Shown one piece after another: positions 34,447 through 46,351 of a stretch of DNA of 64,000 nucleotides. The DNA lies in contig CP136061.1 of assembly GCA_032622095.1 (NCBI GenBank), positions 252,971,582-253,035,581 on the forward strand, given 5' to 3'. The first letter of the stretch is position 1. Each line of letters begins with the position of its first letter. The notes under the pieces are model-generated. The model had not been told where the DNA came from. It searched no databases and saw only the letters and a list, made by a program, of their open reading frames with translations. This DNA comes from Siphonodentalium dalli. Its lineage: Eukaryota; Mollusca; Scaphopoda; Gadilida; Siphonodentaliidae. A program made the position numbers and the translations under genes.

Positions 34447-35427
34447 GTGTACTCCATTGTATCACTGGTTTTCATCGCGCTGTCCGTATTCCTATTGGTA
34501 GCATCAACGAGTAGTGTGTTCAAGCGAGACCTGGGCCACGATGAATGGAAGAAGTACCTGGACAACGATTTTGAACTGTATGAAGACCGTGTTAACGACA
34601 AATTAGGAAGGGGGCCACGCCCACCGCCTCCCGGTTCGAATCATCCGCCGCCAGCGTCGAATCAGTCTACAACACAAAGCCCGACGACAATGACAACGGA
34701 AGAACCCACACTACCCGCGGCACGTACCGTACTCGACTGGATTAACTACTTGAATCTCATATGCCTCGTTTTCTTCACAGCGGAACTCATATTGAGGTTG
34801 ATCGTCTGCCCCAGATTGTGTCAGTATTTCATATCAGTCCTCAACATAATCGATATAATTGCCTTAGCAGCTGGTTACACTTCACTGATTATCGACAGTG
34901 TTACGGCGAAAGAAAAGTTCAGAACATCCGGGTTAGACATGGTCCAATTACTGACTATCTTCAGAACATTCAGGTTATTTCGTCTCGCCAGGGATTTGAT
35001 GGGATTCCGCGTTTTAGTAATGACCTTACGTTCGAGCATGAAAGACCTGTTGATGCTTTCGTGTTTTCTACTCATTGCCACCATAATATTCGGTAGTTTG
35101 CTTTTCTTTTGTGAACATGAGTCGAACATACCAAACATTTTTCACGGATGTTGGTGGGCGGTAGTCACCATGACGACGGTGGGTTATGGAGACGTGGTTC
35201 CGAAGACGATACAAGGACAAATTTTGGGCGCATTCTGTGCAATGTCGGGAGTGATGCTTATTGCCATGGTAATTCCGCTATTTGTTAACAACTTCTTGTT
35301 ATTCTACACATACGCAAAGGCCGTAAAAATAGAAGAGGATGAACGGAAAGCATCAGAAGGTTACAATGCGTCTGGGCTGGGTTCCAAGACAAAGGTCTAC
35401 CCGATGTCTAAACATATCAAAGAATGA
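34447..35427 (+). CDS. Kv gene A, terminal coding exon: Shaw/Kv3-like voltage-gated potassium channel, S1 to C-terminus
   Basis: This 326-codon exon encodes the transmembrane part of a tetrameric potassium channel. It opens in phase 0 right after an AG acceptor (34445-34446) with V-Y-S-I-V-S-L, the start of S1. The ORF's first codon is GTG within the exon, not a true start. Counting from that codon: S1 about 2-20; a Pro/Thr-rich S1-S2 loop 55-95 with an N-Q-S sequon (N72); S2 about 98-120 with charge-transfer residues F110 and E113; S3 with D136; S4 about 164-182; S5 about 197-222; selectivity filter TTVGYGD 243-249; S6 about 257-280; a 45-residue tail. S4 reads Q167..T170..R173..R176..R179..R182. 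Aligned to Shaw, the first two gating arginines are Q and T. The S6 Pro-Val-Pro is V275-I276-P277. The NNFxxFYTYAKA end of S6 resembles Kv3/Shaw. The T1 exon is not in the window. Confidence 0.95.
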   Translation: MYSIVSLVFIALSVFLLVASTSSVFKRDLGHDEWKKYLDNDFELYEDRVNDKLGRGPRPPPPGSNHPPPASNQSTTQSPTTMTTEEPTLPAARTVLDWINYLNLICLVFFTAELILRLIVCPRLCQYFISVLNIIDIIALAAGYTSLIIDSVTAKEKFRTSGLDMVQLLTIFRTFRLFRLARDLMGFRVLVMTLRSSMKDLLMLSCFLLIATIIFGSLLFFCEHESNIPNIFHGCWWAVVTMTTVGYGDVVPKTIQGQILGAFCAMSGVMLIAMVIPLFVNNFLLFYTYAKAVKIEEDERKASEGYNASGLGSKTKVYPMSKHIKE

Positions 35428-35638
35428 CTGAACAACGCTGGCAACTACAATTGTTGCCACTTTCTGTAGAAAATGGATTCTCCCATCGGTTATCAAAGTT
35501 TACATTGGAATGGTCTAATATTCATTAGGAAGGCGTTCAGGATAAATTAGCAGACACCGTCAGACGAAAAGATAATACAAGTGCTGAAGGATTCATATTC
35601 ATTGATGGGATGGCGTTCATTTCAGAGAGATGTTGCCC
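35428..35638 (+). other. Probable 3' UTR start of Kv gene A
   Basis: Non-repetitive sequence follows the TGA at 35425-35427. The first downstream AATAAA is at 36027-36032, at the right edge of the next MITE. Whether it is used is unknown. Confidence 0.4.
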
Positions 35639-35642
35639 TTAA

Positions 35643-36024
35643 CCCTTTACCCAACAGAACGGCCCTGTGCCAATGCATTCTCTTATATATGCGAGTCGAC
35701 CATAGGTCGCCTCGCATATATAAGAGAATGCATTGGCTTAACACATTAAAAATTATAAAAGTGTTAAAGAATGTAAGAAAAAATGGTAAAAAAAGATTTT
35801 TTTTAGGCCAATGCATTCTCTTATATATGCGAGGCGACCTATGGTCGACTCGCATATATAAGAGAATGCATTGGCACAGGGCATAACTGTAACTATCACA
35901 ATGTGGTCAATGAGCCGGTTCCAATGATATCCATATTTGTATGGTTTTATTGAGACAGACCGAAGATATTTTAGGCTGTTGAAGCTTTATTTGGCCGGTT
36001 TTGGCCGGTTTGTTGGGTAAAGGG
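35643..36024. mobile_element. TTAA-flanked MITE family P3 carrying a hairpin H pair, 382 bp
   Basis: The terminal inverted repeats are CCCTTTACCCAACA on the left and TGTTGGGTAAAGGG on the right. TTAA lies at 35639-35642 and 36025-36028. piggyBac-type ends commonly start CCC after TTAA. It begins 215 bp after the Kv gene A stop codon. Hairpins H at 35670-35736 and 35808-35874 are inside. Confidence 0.85.
35663..35881. repeat. Nested palindrome: two hairpin H elements in inverted orientation
   Basis: Each hairpin (35670-35736, 35808-35874) has near-perfect arms CCAATGCATTCTCTTATATA / complement. The second is the reverse complement of the first, including the asymmetric centres (CGACCATAGGTCGC and GCGACCTATGGTCG) and the outer CCCTGTG/CACAGGG. 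The whole 219 bp can therefore pair as one large cruciform or two small ones. The AT-rich spacer resembles 30340-30400. Confidence 0.9.
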
Positions 36025-36032
36025 TTAATAAA

Positions 36033-36430
36033 TACGGGTGTCCACAGACAGCAGGGCAGGGCGATTCTCACCAAAGTATGGGAGTTTCACGCAGGGACGT
36101 GTCGACAGGGATTTGGAGGTGTCTCACTCTCATCTTCGAAGTTTAGGATGTTCTCACTTATGGTCGAATGATTGAGTCAAACAACAATAATTTGAGAATA
36201 TCCCGATCATGTATTCAGGGGGTGTTGATTGGACATATCGAACAGTTGGAAACCTTGAGTATTTTGATAATCCAAACCGGATGGGGTGTAGATATAATTT
36301 TAGACATATTGTCTGATTCAATGGGATGACAGATGCAGTTGGACATTTTGAGTTGGACACACACCGAGAAGACTCTACAGCCTCGTTCCCGATGACATGA
36401 CCGAAACACAACACTCAGTTTGAAATTTCA
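36033..36430. repeat. Divergent member of an interspersed repeat also at 58.94 kb
   Basis: It shares GGGACGTG.CGACAGGGATTTGG and CAGTTGGAAA words with 58943-59045 and, more weakly, with 52.8 and 60.1 kb. No gene is seen. Confidence 0.45.
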
Positions 36431-36630
36431 GGCTGAAGAATAGGTCGGAATTATTCCAATAATTTATTTTTCTAGCTTATTTAACTGTAAATTATACATT
36501 ATACCACACGTATGATTTAGTCATACATCCATCTGCATACAGTCTAATTTTGGTTGGAAAATCGAAGTTGGGCATACCCCCTAAAACAATGTATAACACC
36601 AACAAAAATGTCAAAGGAACATTTATTTAA

Positions 36631-37090
36631 AGGTACTGGATCCGATCAGACGCTCCTAAATTACTATTTCTTTGGCTTCGGGGGTAAAAAATATTTGATT
36701 GGAGTCGAGGAACTCACCCATCAAAGCTCAGAGTGATCAAATATCGATTTTTGAAGTTTGTTATTTCTCGAGATGTGTAATAATATGTGGCCCAGAAACA
36801 CGTGGTCAAACGGAAGGTGTCGGACAAAATTGTGGATGAAGATGGATAATTCTAAAATCAAGTGGTAATACGGTCAATTTTCGTGATACTTTAGTGATAA
36901 TACGGCCATATTTTGTTGAACAAAATGTTGATAAATAACAAAGTGTTGGGAAATTTGATACCACGGCTGACAGTGGTAAGCATTATTTTGTTGCAATAAA
37001 TCGATTCTGATTTCTAAAGCGTATTTAAAAGAAATGTTTTTGTTATTGTATCTTGATGGTATGGGGACCATCTGATCGGATTAAGTACCT
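36631..37090 (+). mobile_element. TTAA MITE family P1, copy 3, 460 bp
   Basis: Ends AGGTACTGGATCCGATCAG and CTGATCGGATTAAGTACCT-like, with TTAA at 36627-36630 and 37091-37094. Same orientation as 22878-23321. Confidence 0.85.
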
Positions 37091-37140
37091 TTAAATTATA
37101 TATTTGCACCCCCCCCCACTTGGAAATAGTATCAGTCTGT

Positions 37141-37144
<4 letters not shown>

Positions 37145-37236
<92 letters not shown>

Positions 37237-37248
37237 AGAGAGAGAGAC
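37145..37248 (+). repeat. (GA)n microsatellite, about 100 bp
   Basis: A nearly uninterrupted AG run with one ATTG break near 37234. A poly-G tract follows at about 37369-37383. Confidence 0.98.
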
Positions 37249-37500
37249 CTCCAGAGTTTTAGGAATTTTCAGTGTTTAGGATCTTAATTATATAAACATT
37301 TCCCTCTTGATCACTCCCTCCCCGGTATCCAGTCAAAATTAAATTAAAAAAAACAACATCAAGGCATGGGGGGGGGGGGGGGGCAAGGGTGCAAATGGTA
37401 TTATGCGAGCCCCGTCAACGGAAACCCTCCAGTTACGTCCCTACACACATATCCATATAATACTTCAGCGATTAAGTCAACCCATATCAAGTGGAATTAA

Positions 37501-38020
37501 AGATGGATTATCTCTTTAAATAACAAATTTTAAATAGTTGCGTGGGTATAAAATAATAGATATGAACTAAAGACCTATGTCCGGAAAAGCTTCTATCAAT
37601 TAATATTGATTTTATTTCGAATATTAAATCGGGCCCGTTTATGTTACTATTTTTAGAACCAACCATTCGGATGAGACCGTATTGCGATATAGAACACTGG
37701 GCTGTTCCTACGGCTACGCAATGAATGTCAAATGTCACAGATTGGTTGTTTGTATTGTTTTGTTCCACCGATATAAGCGTTAATGAGTATAATTAACGTT
37801 TATTTGTGACAAAATTGCACAATATAATTTCTGGTCTCTGTTAACAGTAACCACTATTGTTCGTTAGCTGAACAAACACACCTTTTTAGACCAGAAAATA
37901 TTCGAAATAAAATTAATATTAATCGATAGAAGCATTTCCGGACAGGAGTCTTTGATTCAAATCTAATATTTTATACCCCGGTAACTATATAATACATGTT
38001 TACAAAGAGATAATCCACCT
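37501..38020. mobile_element. TTAA MITE family P2, copy 2, 520 bp
   Basis: The inverted ends are about 125 bp and begin AGATGGATTATCTCTTT / AGGTGGATTATCTCTTT. TTAA lies at 37497-37500 and 38021-38024. The inner landmark GCTTCTATCAATTAATATTG is shared with 24594-25244. Confidence 0.86.
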
Positions 38021-38075
38021 TTAAGAAGTCAGTTGTTGAAACAGTTGATCAATTGGTGGATCATAACCAGAGCGC

Positions 38076-41000
38076 GTGAACGGTTACGAGCGAATCCCTT
38101 AGAGACCATATAACGGTTACGAGCGTATCCCTCAGATACCATTTAACGGTTACGAGCGTATCCCTCAGATACCATTTAACGGTTACGAGCGTATCCCTCA
38201 GATACCATTTAACGGTTACGAGCGTATCCCTCAGATACCATTTAACGGTTACGAGCGTATTCCTCAGATACCATTTAACGATTACGAGCGAATCCCGTAG
38301 AGACCATTTAACGGTTACGAGCGTTTAACGGTTACGAGCGTATCCCTCAGATACCATTTAACGGTTACGAGCGTATCCCTTAGAAACTATTTAACGGTTA
38401 CGAGCGTATCACTCAGAGACTATTTACGAGCGTATCCCTCAGAGACTATTTAACGGTTACGAGCGTATCCCTTAGAACTATTTAACGGTTACGAGCGTAT
38501 CCCTCAGAGACTATTTACGATCGTATCCCTCAGATACCATTTAACGGTTACGAGCGTATCCCTCAGATACCATTTAACGGTTACGAGCGTATCCCTCAGA
38601 TACCATTTAACGGTTACGACGTATCCCTCATATACCATTTAACGGTTACGAGCGTATCCCTCAGATACCATTTAACGGTTACGAGCGTATCCCTCAGATA
38701 CCATTTAACGGTTACGAGCGTATCCCTCAGATACCATTTAACGGTTACGAGCGTATCCCTCAGATACCATTTAACGGTTACGAGCGTATCCCTCAGATAC
38801 CATTTAACGGTTACGAGCGTATCCCTCAGATACCATTTAACGGTTACGAGCGTATCCCTCAGATACCATTTAACGGTTACGAGCGTATCCCTCAGATACC
38901 ATTTAACGGTTACGAGCGTATCCCTCAGATACCATTTAACGGTTACGAGCGTATCCCTCAGATACCATTTAACGGTTACGAGCCTATCCCTCAGATACCA
39001 TTTAACGGTTACGAGCGTATCCCTTAGAGACTATTTAACGGTTACGAGCGTATCCCTCAGATACCATTTAACGGTTACGAGCGTATCCCTCAGAGACTAT
39101 TTAACGGTTACGAGCGTATCCCTCAGAGACCATTTAACGGTTACGAGCGTATCCCTTAGAAACTATTTAACGGTTACGAGCGTATCCCTTAGAGACTATT
39201 TAACGGTTACGAGCGTATCCCTTAGAAACTATTTAACGGTTACGAGCGTATCCCTTAGAAACTATTTAACGTTACGAGCGTATCCCTCAGAGACTATTTA
39301 CGAGCGTATCCCTCAGAGACTATTTAACGGTTACGTGCGTATCCCTTAGAAACTATTTAACGGTTACGAGCGTATCCCTCAGAGACTATTTACGAGCGTA
39401 TCCCTCAGAGACTATTTAACGGTTACGAGCGTATCCCTCAGAGACTATTTACGAGCGTATCCCTCAGAGACTATTTAACGGTTACGAGCGTATCCCTCAG
39501 AGACTATTTAACGGTTACGAGCGTATCCCTCAGAGACTATTTAACGGTTACGAGCGTATCCCCCAGAGACTATTTAACGGCTACGAGCGTATCCCTCAGA
39601 GACTATTTAACGGTTACGAGCGTATCCCTCAGATACCATTTAACGGTTACGAGCGTATCCCTCAGAGACCATTTAACGGTTACGAGCGTATCCCTCAGAG
39701 ACCATTTACCGGTTACGAGCGTATCCCTCAGAGACCATTTAACGGTTACGAGTGTATCCATCAGATACCATTTAAAGGTTACGAGCGTATCCCTCAGATA
39801 CCATTTAACGGTTACGAGCGTATCCCTCAGATACCATTTAACCGTTACGAGCGTATCCCTCAGATACCATTTAACGGTTACGAGCGTATCCCTCATATAC
39901 CATTTAACGGTTACGAGCGAATCCCTTAGAGACCATTTAACGGTTACGAGCGTATCCCTCAGTTACCATTTAACGGTTACGAGCGTATCCCTCAGATACC
40001 ATTTAACGGTTACGAGCGTATCCCTCAGATACCATTTAACGGTTACGAGCGTATCCCTCAGATACCATTTAACGGTTACGAGCGTATCCCTCAGATACCA
40101 TTTAACGGTTACGAGCATATCCCTCATATACCATTTAACGGTTACGAGCCTATCCCTCAGATACCATTTAACGGTTACGAGCCTATCCCTCAGATACCAT
40201 TTAACGGTTACGAGCGTCAGAGACTATTTAACGGTTACGAGCGTATCCCTCAGAGACCATTTAACGGTTACGAGCGTATCCCTTAGAAACTATTTAACGG
40301 TTACGATCGTATCCCTTAGAGACTATTTAACGGTTACGAGCGTATCCCTCAGAGACTATTTACGAGCGTATCCCTCAGAGACTATTTAACGGTTACGAGC
40401 GTATCCCTCAGAGACTATTTACGAGCGTATCCCTCAGAGACTATTTAACGGTTACGAGCGTATCCCTCAGAGACTATTTAACGGTGACGAGCGTATCCCT
40501 CAGAGACTATTTAACGGTTACGAGCGTATCCCTCAGAGACTATTTAACGGTTACGAGCGTATCCCTCAGATACCATTCAACGGTTACGAGCGTATCCCTC
40601 AGAGACCATTGAACGGTTACGAGCGTATCCCTCAGAGACTATTTAACGGTTACGAGCGTATCCCTCAGAGACCATTTAACGGTTACGAGCGTATCCCTCA
40701 GAGACCATTTAACGGTTACCAGCGTATCCCTCAGAGACCATTTAACGGTTACGAGCGTATCCCTCAGAGACCATTTAACGGTTACGCGCGTATCCCTCAG
40801 AGACCATTTAACGGTTACGAGCGTATCCCTCAGAGATCATTTAACGGTTACGAGCGTATCCCTTAGAAACTATTTAACGGTTACGAGCGTATCCCTTAGA
40901 GACTATTTAACGGTTACGAGCGTATCCCTTAGAAACCATTTAACTGTTACGAGCGTATCCCTTAGAAACTATTTAACGGTTACGAGCGTATCCATCAGAG

Positions 41001-44000
41001 ACTATTTACGAGCGTATCCCTCAGAGACTATTTAGCGGTTACGAGCGTATCCCTTAGAAACTATTTAACGGTTACGAGTGTATCCCTCAGAGACTATTTA
41101 CGAGCGTATCCCTCAGAGACTATTTAACGGTTACGAGCGTATCCCTCAGAGACTATTTAACGGTTACGAGCGTATCCCTCAGAGACTATTTAACGGTTAC
41201 GAGCGTATCCCTCAGAGACTATTTAACGGTTACGAGCGTATCCCTCAGAGACTATTTAACGGTTACGAGCGTATCCCTCAGATACCATTTAACGGTTACG
41301 AGCCTATCCCTGAGAGACTATTTAACGGTTATGAGCGTATCCCTCAGAGACTATTTAACGGATACGAGCGTATCCCTCAGAGACTATTAAACGGATACGA
41401 GCGTATCCCTCAGAGACTATTTAACGGTTACGAGCGTATCCCTCCGAGACTACTTAACGGTTACGAGCGTATCCCTCAGATACCATTTAACGGTTACGAG
41501 CGTATCCCTCAGAGACTATTTAACGGTTACGAGCGTATCCCTTAGAGACTATTTAACGGTTACGAGCGTATCCCTTAGAGACTATTTAACGGATACGAGC
41601 GTATCCCTCAGAGACTATTTAACGGTTACGAGCGTATCCCTCAGAGACTATTTAACGGATACGAGCGTATCCCTCAGAGACTATTTAACGGTTACGAGCG
41701 TATCCCTCAGAGACTATTTAACGGTTACGAGCGTATCCCTCAGATACCATTTAACGGTTACGAGCCTATCCCTTAGAGACTATTTAACGGTTACGAGCGT
41801 ATCCCTCAGAGATTATTTAACGGTTACGAGCGTATCCCTCAGAGACTATTTAACGGTTACGAGCCTATCCCTTAGAGACTATTTAACGGTTACGAGCGTA
41901 TCCCGCAGAGACTATTTAACAGTTACGAGCGTATCCCTCAGAGACTATTTAACGGTTACGAGCATATCCCTCAGATACCATTTAACGGTTACGAGCCTAT
42001 CCCTTAGAGACTATTTAACGGTTACGAGCGTATCCCTCAGAGACTATTTACGAGCGTATCCCTCAGAGACTATTTATCGGTTACGAGCGTATCCCTCAGA
42101 GACTATTTACGAGCGTATCCCTCAGAGACTATTTACGAGCGTATCCCTCAGAGACTATTTACGAGCGTATCCCTCAGATACCAATTAACGGTTACGAGCC
42201 TATCCCTCAGATACCATTTAACGGTTACGAGCGTATCCCTCATATACCATTTAACGGATACGAGCGTATCCCTCAGAGACCATTTAACGGTTACGAGCGT
42301 ATCCCTCAGAGACCATTTAACGGTTACGAGCGTATCCCTCAGAGACCATTTAACGGTTACGAGCGTATCCCTCAGAGACCATTTAACGGTTACCAGCGTA
42401 TCCCTCAGAGACCATTTAACGGTTACGAGCGTATCCCTCAGAGACCATTTAACGGTTACGAGCGTATCCCTCAGAGACTATTTAACGGTTACGAGCGTAT
42501 CCCTCAGAGACTATTTAACGGTTACGAGCGTATCCCTTAGAGACTATTTAACGGTTACGAGCGTATCCCTCATATACCATTTATCGGTTACGAGCGTATC
42601 CCTCAGAGACCATTTAACGGTTACGTGCGTATCCCTCAGAGACCATTTAACGGTTACGAGCGTATCCCTCAGAGACCATTTAACGGTTACGAGCGTATCC
42701 CTCAGAGACCATTTAACGGTTACCAGCGTATCCCTCAGAGACCATTTAACGGTTACGAGCGTATCCCTCAGAGACCATTTAACGGTTACGAGCGTATCCC
42801 TTAGAGACTATTTAACGGATACGAGCGTATCCCTCAGAGACTATTTAACGGTTACGAGCGTATCCCTCAGAGACTATTTAACGGATACGAGCGTATCCCT
42901 CAGAGACTATTTAACGGTTACGAGCGTATCCCTCAGAGACTATTTAACGGTTACGAGCGTATCCCTCAGATACCATTTAACGGTTACGAGCCTATCCCTT
43001 AGAGACTATTTAACGGTTACGAGCGTATCCCTCAGAGACTATTTAACGGTTACGAGCGTATCCCTCAGAGACTATTTAACGGTTACGAGCCTATCCCTTA
43101 GAGACTATTTAACGGTTACGAGCGTATCCCGCAGAGACTATTTAACAGTTACGAGCGTATCCCTCAGAGACTATTTAACGGTTACGAGCATATCCCTCAG
43201 ATACCATTTAACGGTTACGAGCCTATCCCTTAGAGACTATTTAACGGTTACGAGCGTATCCCTCAGAGACTATTTACGAGCGTATCCCTCAGAGACTATT
43301 TATCGGTTACGAGCGTATCCCTCAGAGACTATTTACGAGCGTATCCCTCAGAGACTATTTACGAGCGTATCCCTCAGAGACTATTTACGAGCGTATCCCT
43401 CAGATACCAATTAACGGTTACGAGCCTATCCCTCAGATACCATTTAACGGTTACGAGCGTATCCCTCATATACCATTTAACGGATACGAGCGTATCCCTC
43501 AGAGACCATTTAACGGTTACGAGCGTATCCCTCAGAGACCATTTAACGGTTACGAGCGTATCCCTCAGAGACCATTTAACGGTTACCAGCGTATCCCTCA
43601 GAGACCATTTAACGGTTACGAGCGTATCCCTCAGAGACCATTTAACGGTTACGAGCGTATCCCTCAGAGACTATTTAACGGTTACGAGCGTATCCCTCAG
43701 AGACTATTTAACGGTTACGAGCGTATCCCTTAGAGACTATTTAACGGTTACGAGCGTATCCCTCATATACCATTTAACGGTTACGAGCGTATCCCTCAGA
43801 GACCATTTAACGGTTACGTGCGTATCCCTCAGAGACCATTTAACGGTTACGAGCGTATCCCTCAGAGACCATTTAACGGTTACGAGCGTATCCCTCAGAG
43901 ACCATTTAACGGTTACCAGCGTATCCCTCAGAGACCATTTAACGGTTACGAGCGTATCCCTCAGAGACCATTTAACGGTTACGAGCGTATCCATCAGAGA

Positions 44001-45350
44001 TCATTTAACGGTTACGAGCGTATCCCTTAGAAACTATTTAACGGTTACGAGCGTATCCCTTAGAGACTATTTAACGGTTACGAGCGTATCCCTTAGAAAC
44101 CATTTAACTGTTACGAGCGTATCCCTTAGAAACTATTTAACGGTTACGAGCGTATCCATCAGAGACTATTTACGAGCGTATCCCTCAGAGACTATTTAAC
44201 GGTTACGAGCGTATCCCTTAGAAACTATTTAACGGTTACGAGTGTATCCCTCAGAGACTATTTACGAGCGTATCCCTCAGAGACTATTTAACGGTTACGA
44301 GCGTATCCCTCAGAGACTATTTACGAGCGTATCCCTCAGAGACTATTTAACGGTTACGAGCGTATCCCTCAGAGACTATTTAACGGTTACGAGCGTATCC
44401 CTCAGAGGCTATTTAACGGTTACGAGCGTATCCCTCAGAGACCATTTAACGGTTACGAGCGTATCCCTCAGAGACTATTTAACGGTTACGAGCGTATCCC
44501 TGAGAGACTATTTAACGGTTACGAGCGTATCCCTCAGAGACTATTTAACGGATACGAGCGTATCCCTCAGAGACTATTAAACGGATACGAGCGTATCCCT
44601 CAGAGACTATTTAACGGTTACGAGCGTATCCCTCGGAGACTATTTAACGGTTACGAGCGTATCCCTCAGATACCATTTAACGGTTACGAGCCTATCCCTT
44701 AGAGACTATTTAACGGTTACGAGCGTATCCCTCAGAGACTATTTAACGGATACGAGCGTATCCCTCAGAGACTATTTAACGGATACGAGCGTATCCCGCA
44801 GAGACTATTTAACGGTTACGAGCGTATCCCTCAGATACCATTTAACGGTTACGAGACTATCCCTTAGAGACTATTTAACGGTTACGAGCGTATCCCTCAG
44901 AGACTATTTAACGGATACGAGCGTATCCCTCAGAGACTATTTAACGGTTACGAGCGTATCCCTCAGAGTCTATTTGACGGATACGAGCGTATCCCTCAGA
45001 TACTATTTAACGGATACGAGCGTATCCCTCAGAGACTATTTAACGGATACGAGCGTATCCCTCAGAGACTATTTAACGGATACGAGCGTATCCCTCAGAG
45101 ACTATTTAACGGTTACGAGCGTATCCCTCAGAGACTATTTAACGGTTACGAGCGTATCCCTTAGAGACTATTTAACGGATACGAGCGTATCCCTCAGAGA
45201 CCATTTAACGGATACGAGCGTTTCCCTCAGAGACTATTTAACGGTTACGAGCGTATCCCTCAGAGACTATTTAACGGTTACGAGCGTATCCCTCAGAGAC
45301 TATTTAACGGTTACGAGCGTATCCCTCAGAGACTATTTAACGGATACCGA
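38076..45350. repeat. 33-bp minisatellite, about 220 copies, 7.3 kb
   Basis: The basic unit is TTAACGGTTACGAGCGTATC + CCTCAGAGACTAT (33 bp). Common variants are CAGATACCAT, TTAGAAACTAT and a shortened ACTATTTACGAGCG unit. As 33 is 11 codons, long frames open on both strands (NGYERIPQRLF plus, RDTLVTVKWSL minus). They begin and end at variant units, so they are not credible proteins. Higher-order duplications are visible: the rare TTACCAGCG variant recurs at 40714, 42388, 42718, 43581 and 43911, with spacings of 330 and 1193. Confidence 0.97.
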
Positions 45351-45924
45351 TAACCGCCAATCGACGTGAATTAGTTGTAACAACATAATATCCATCACCA
45401 TTAGTGGCAACAGCTCGCGGTAATGCTTTCATGCAATGCAAATTGGTAAAAAAAAAATTACGATTGTCAAATGTAGCTACAATAGCTACATATAGGGGTA
45501 ATAGGAAGACAGTCAGTCATGACTATATCACCCCTAACTTAATACATGTATAGTCTATTAATATTATATTTATTTGTAATTGTACTTTCCATGTGTGTAT
45601 ATTGTAAATAAAATTATCTTATCCTATCCTATCCTGGCTATTGTAGCTATGATTGGGAATGGCCAGACCTGTAATAACACATGATGACATTTAAGGTGTG
45701 ATAAGAATCTCATAAATTGGAACAGTCAAATGGCTGCGAAGATTTTTTCACCATGATCAACTGTGGAAAGAAAATAGCCGATGCTAAGGAAAACGGGTCA
45801 AACACGTTTACCTTTGTTCATCCCGAAACGTTCACCATCTGAAGAATCTAATCGCATAGCGTAAATTAGAGTAATTTCCCTTTAGCCGATAACAAATGTT
45901 CGGTTGCACGCATATCAAACGGAG
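45351..45924. other. Spacer with a possible LINE 3' tail
   Basis: TTGTAAATAAAATTATCTTATCCTATCCTATCC at 45601-45635 looks like the end of a LINE with a pentamer tail. Nothing else is recognised. Confidence 0.4.
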
Positions 45925-46182
45925 ATCTTCAGGGGACTGTACTCTGCCTTGTAGTTTGTGATCAGACCAGCGTATCGAGTGGACTGTACTCTGCCTTGTA
46001 GTTTGTGATCAGACCAGCGTATCGAGGGGACTGTACTCTGTCTTGTAGTTTGTGATCAGACCAGCGTATCGAGGGGACTGAACTCTGCCTTGTAGTTTGT
46101 GATCAGACCAGCGTATCGAGGGGACTGTACTCTGCCTTGTAGTTTGTGATCATGCCAGCGTATCGAGGGGACTGAACTTTGC
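45925..46182 (-). repeat. 47-bp minisatellite, minus orientation, about five copies
   Basis: The unit reads GTGATCAGACCAGCGTATCG + AGGGGACTGTACTCTGCCTTGTAGTTT. It is the reverse complement of the main array to the right. Confidence 0.93.
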
Positions 46183-46351
46183 CTTGCAGTTTTATTCGTG
46201 GGATGAATTCGAGGAGGGAAGTCCATGGGTCTTTACTATTGAATCCTAATACGTGTAATTGATCGTGCAGAAACATGTCGAATACTATGAACACCGGTGA
46301 TGTGATAGTGTATAGGCGACTCCGTGTAGATTATCAGAGCAGAAAAAACGA

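Noticed and set aside
35639-36032. AATAAA at 36027 as the Kv gene A polyadenylation signal supplied by the MITE
   Set aside because: It spans the TTAA edge of the element, so the idea is attractive, but no transcript evidence supports it.
39603-45369. Repeat-peptide ORFs of 85-155 codons
   Set aside because: They follow from a 33-bp period, occur on both strands over the same bases, and start and stop at random unit variants.
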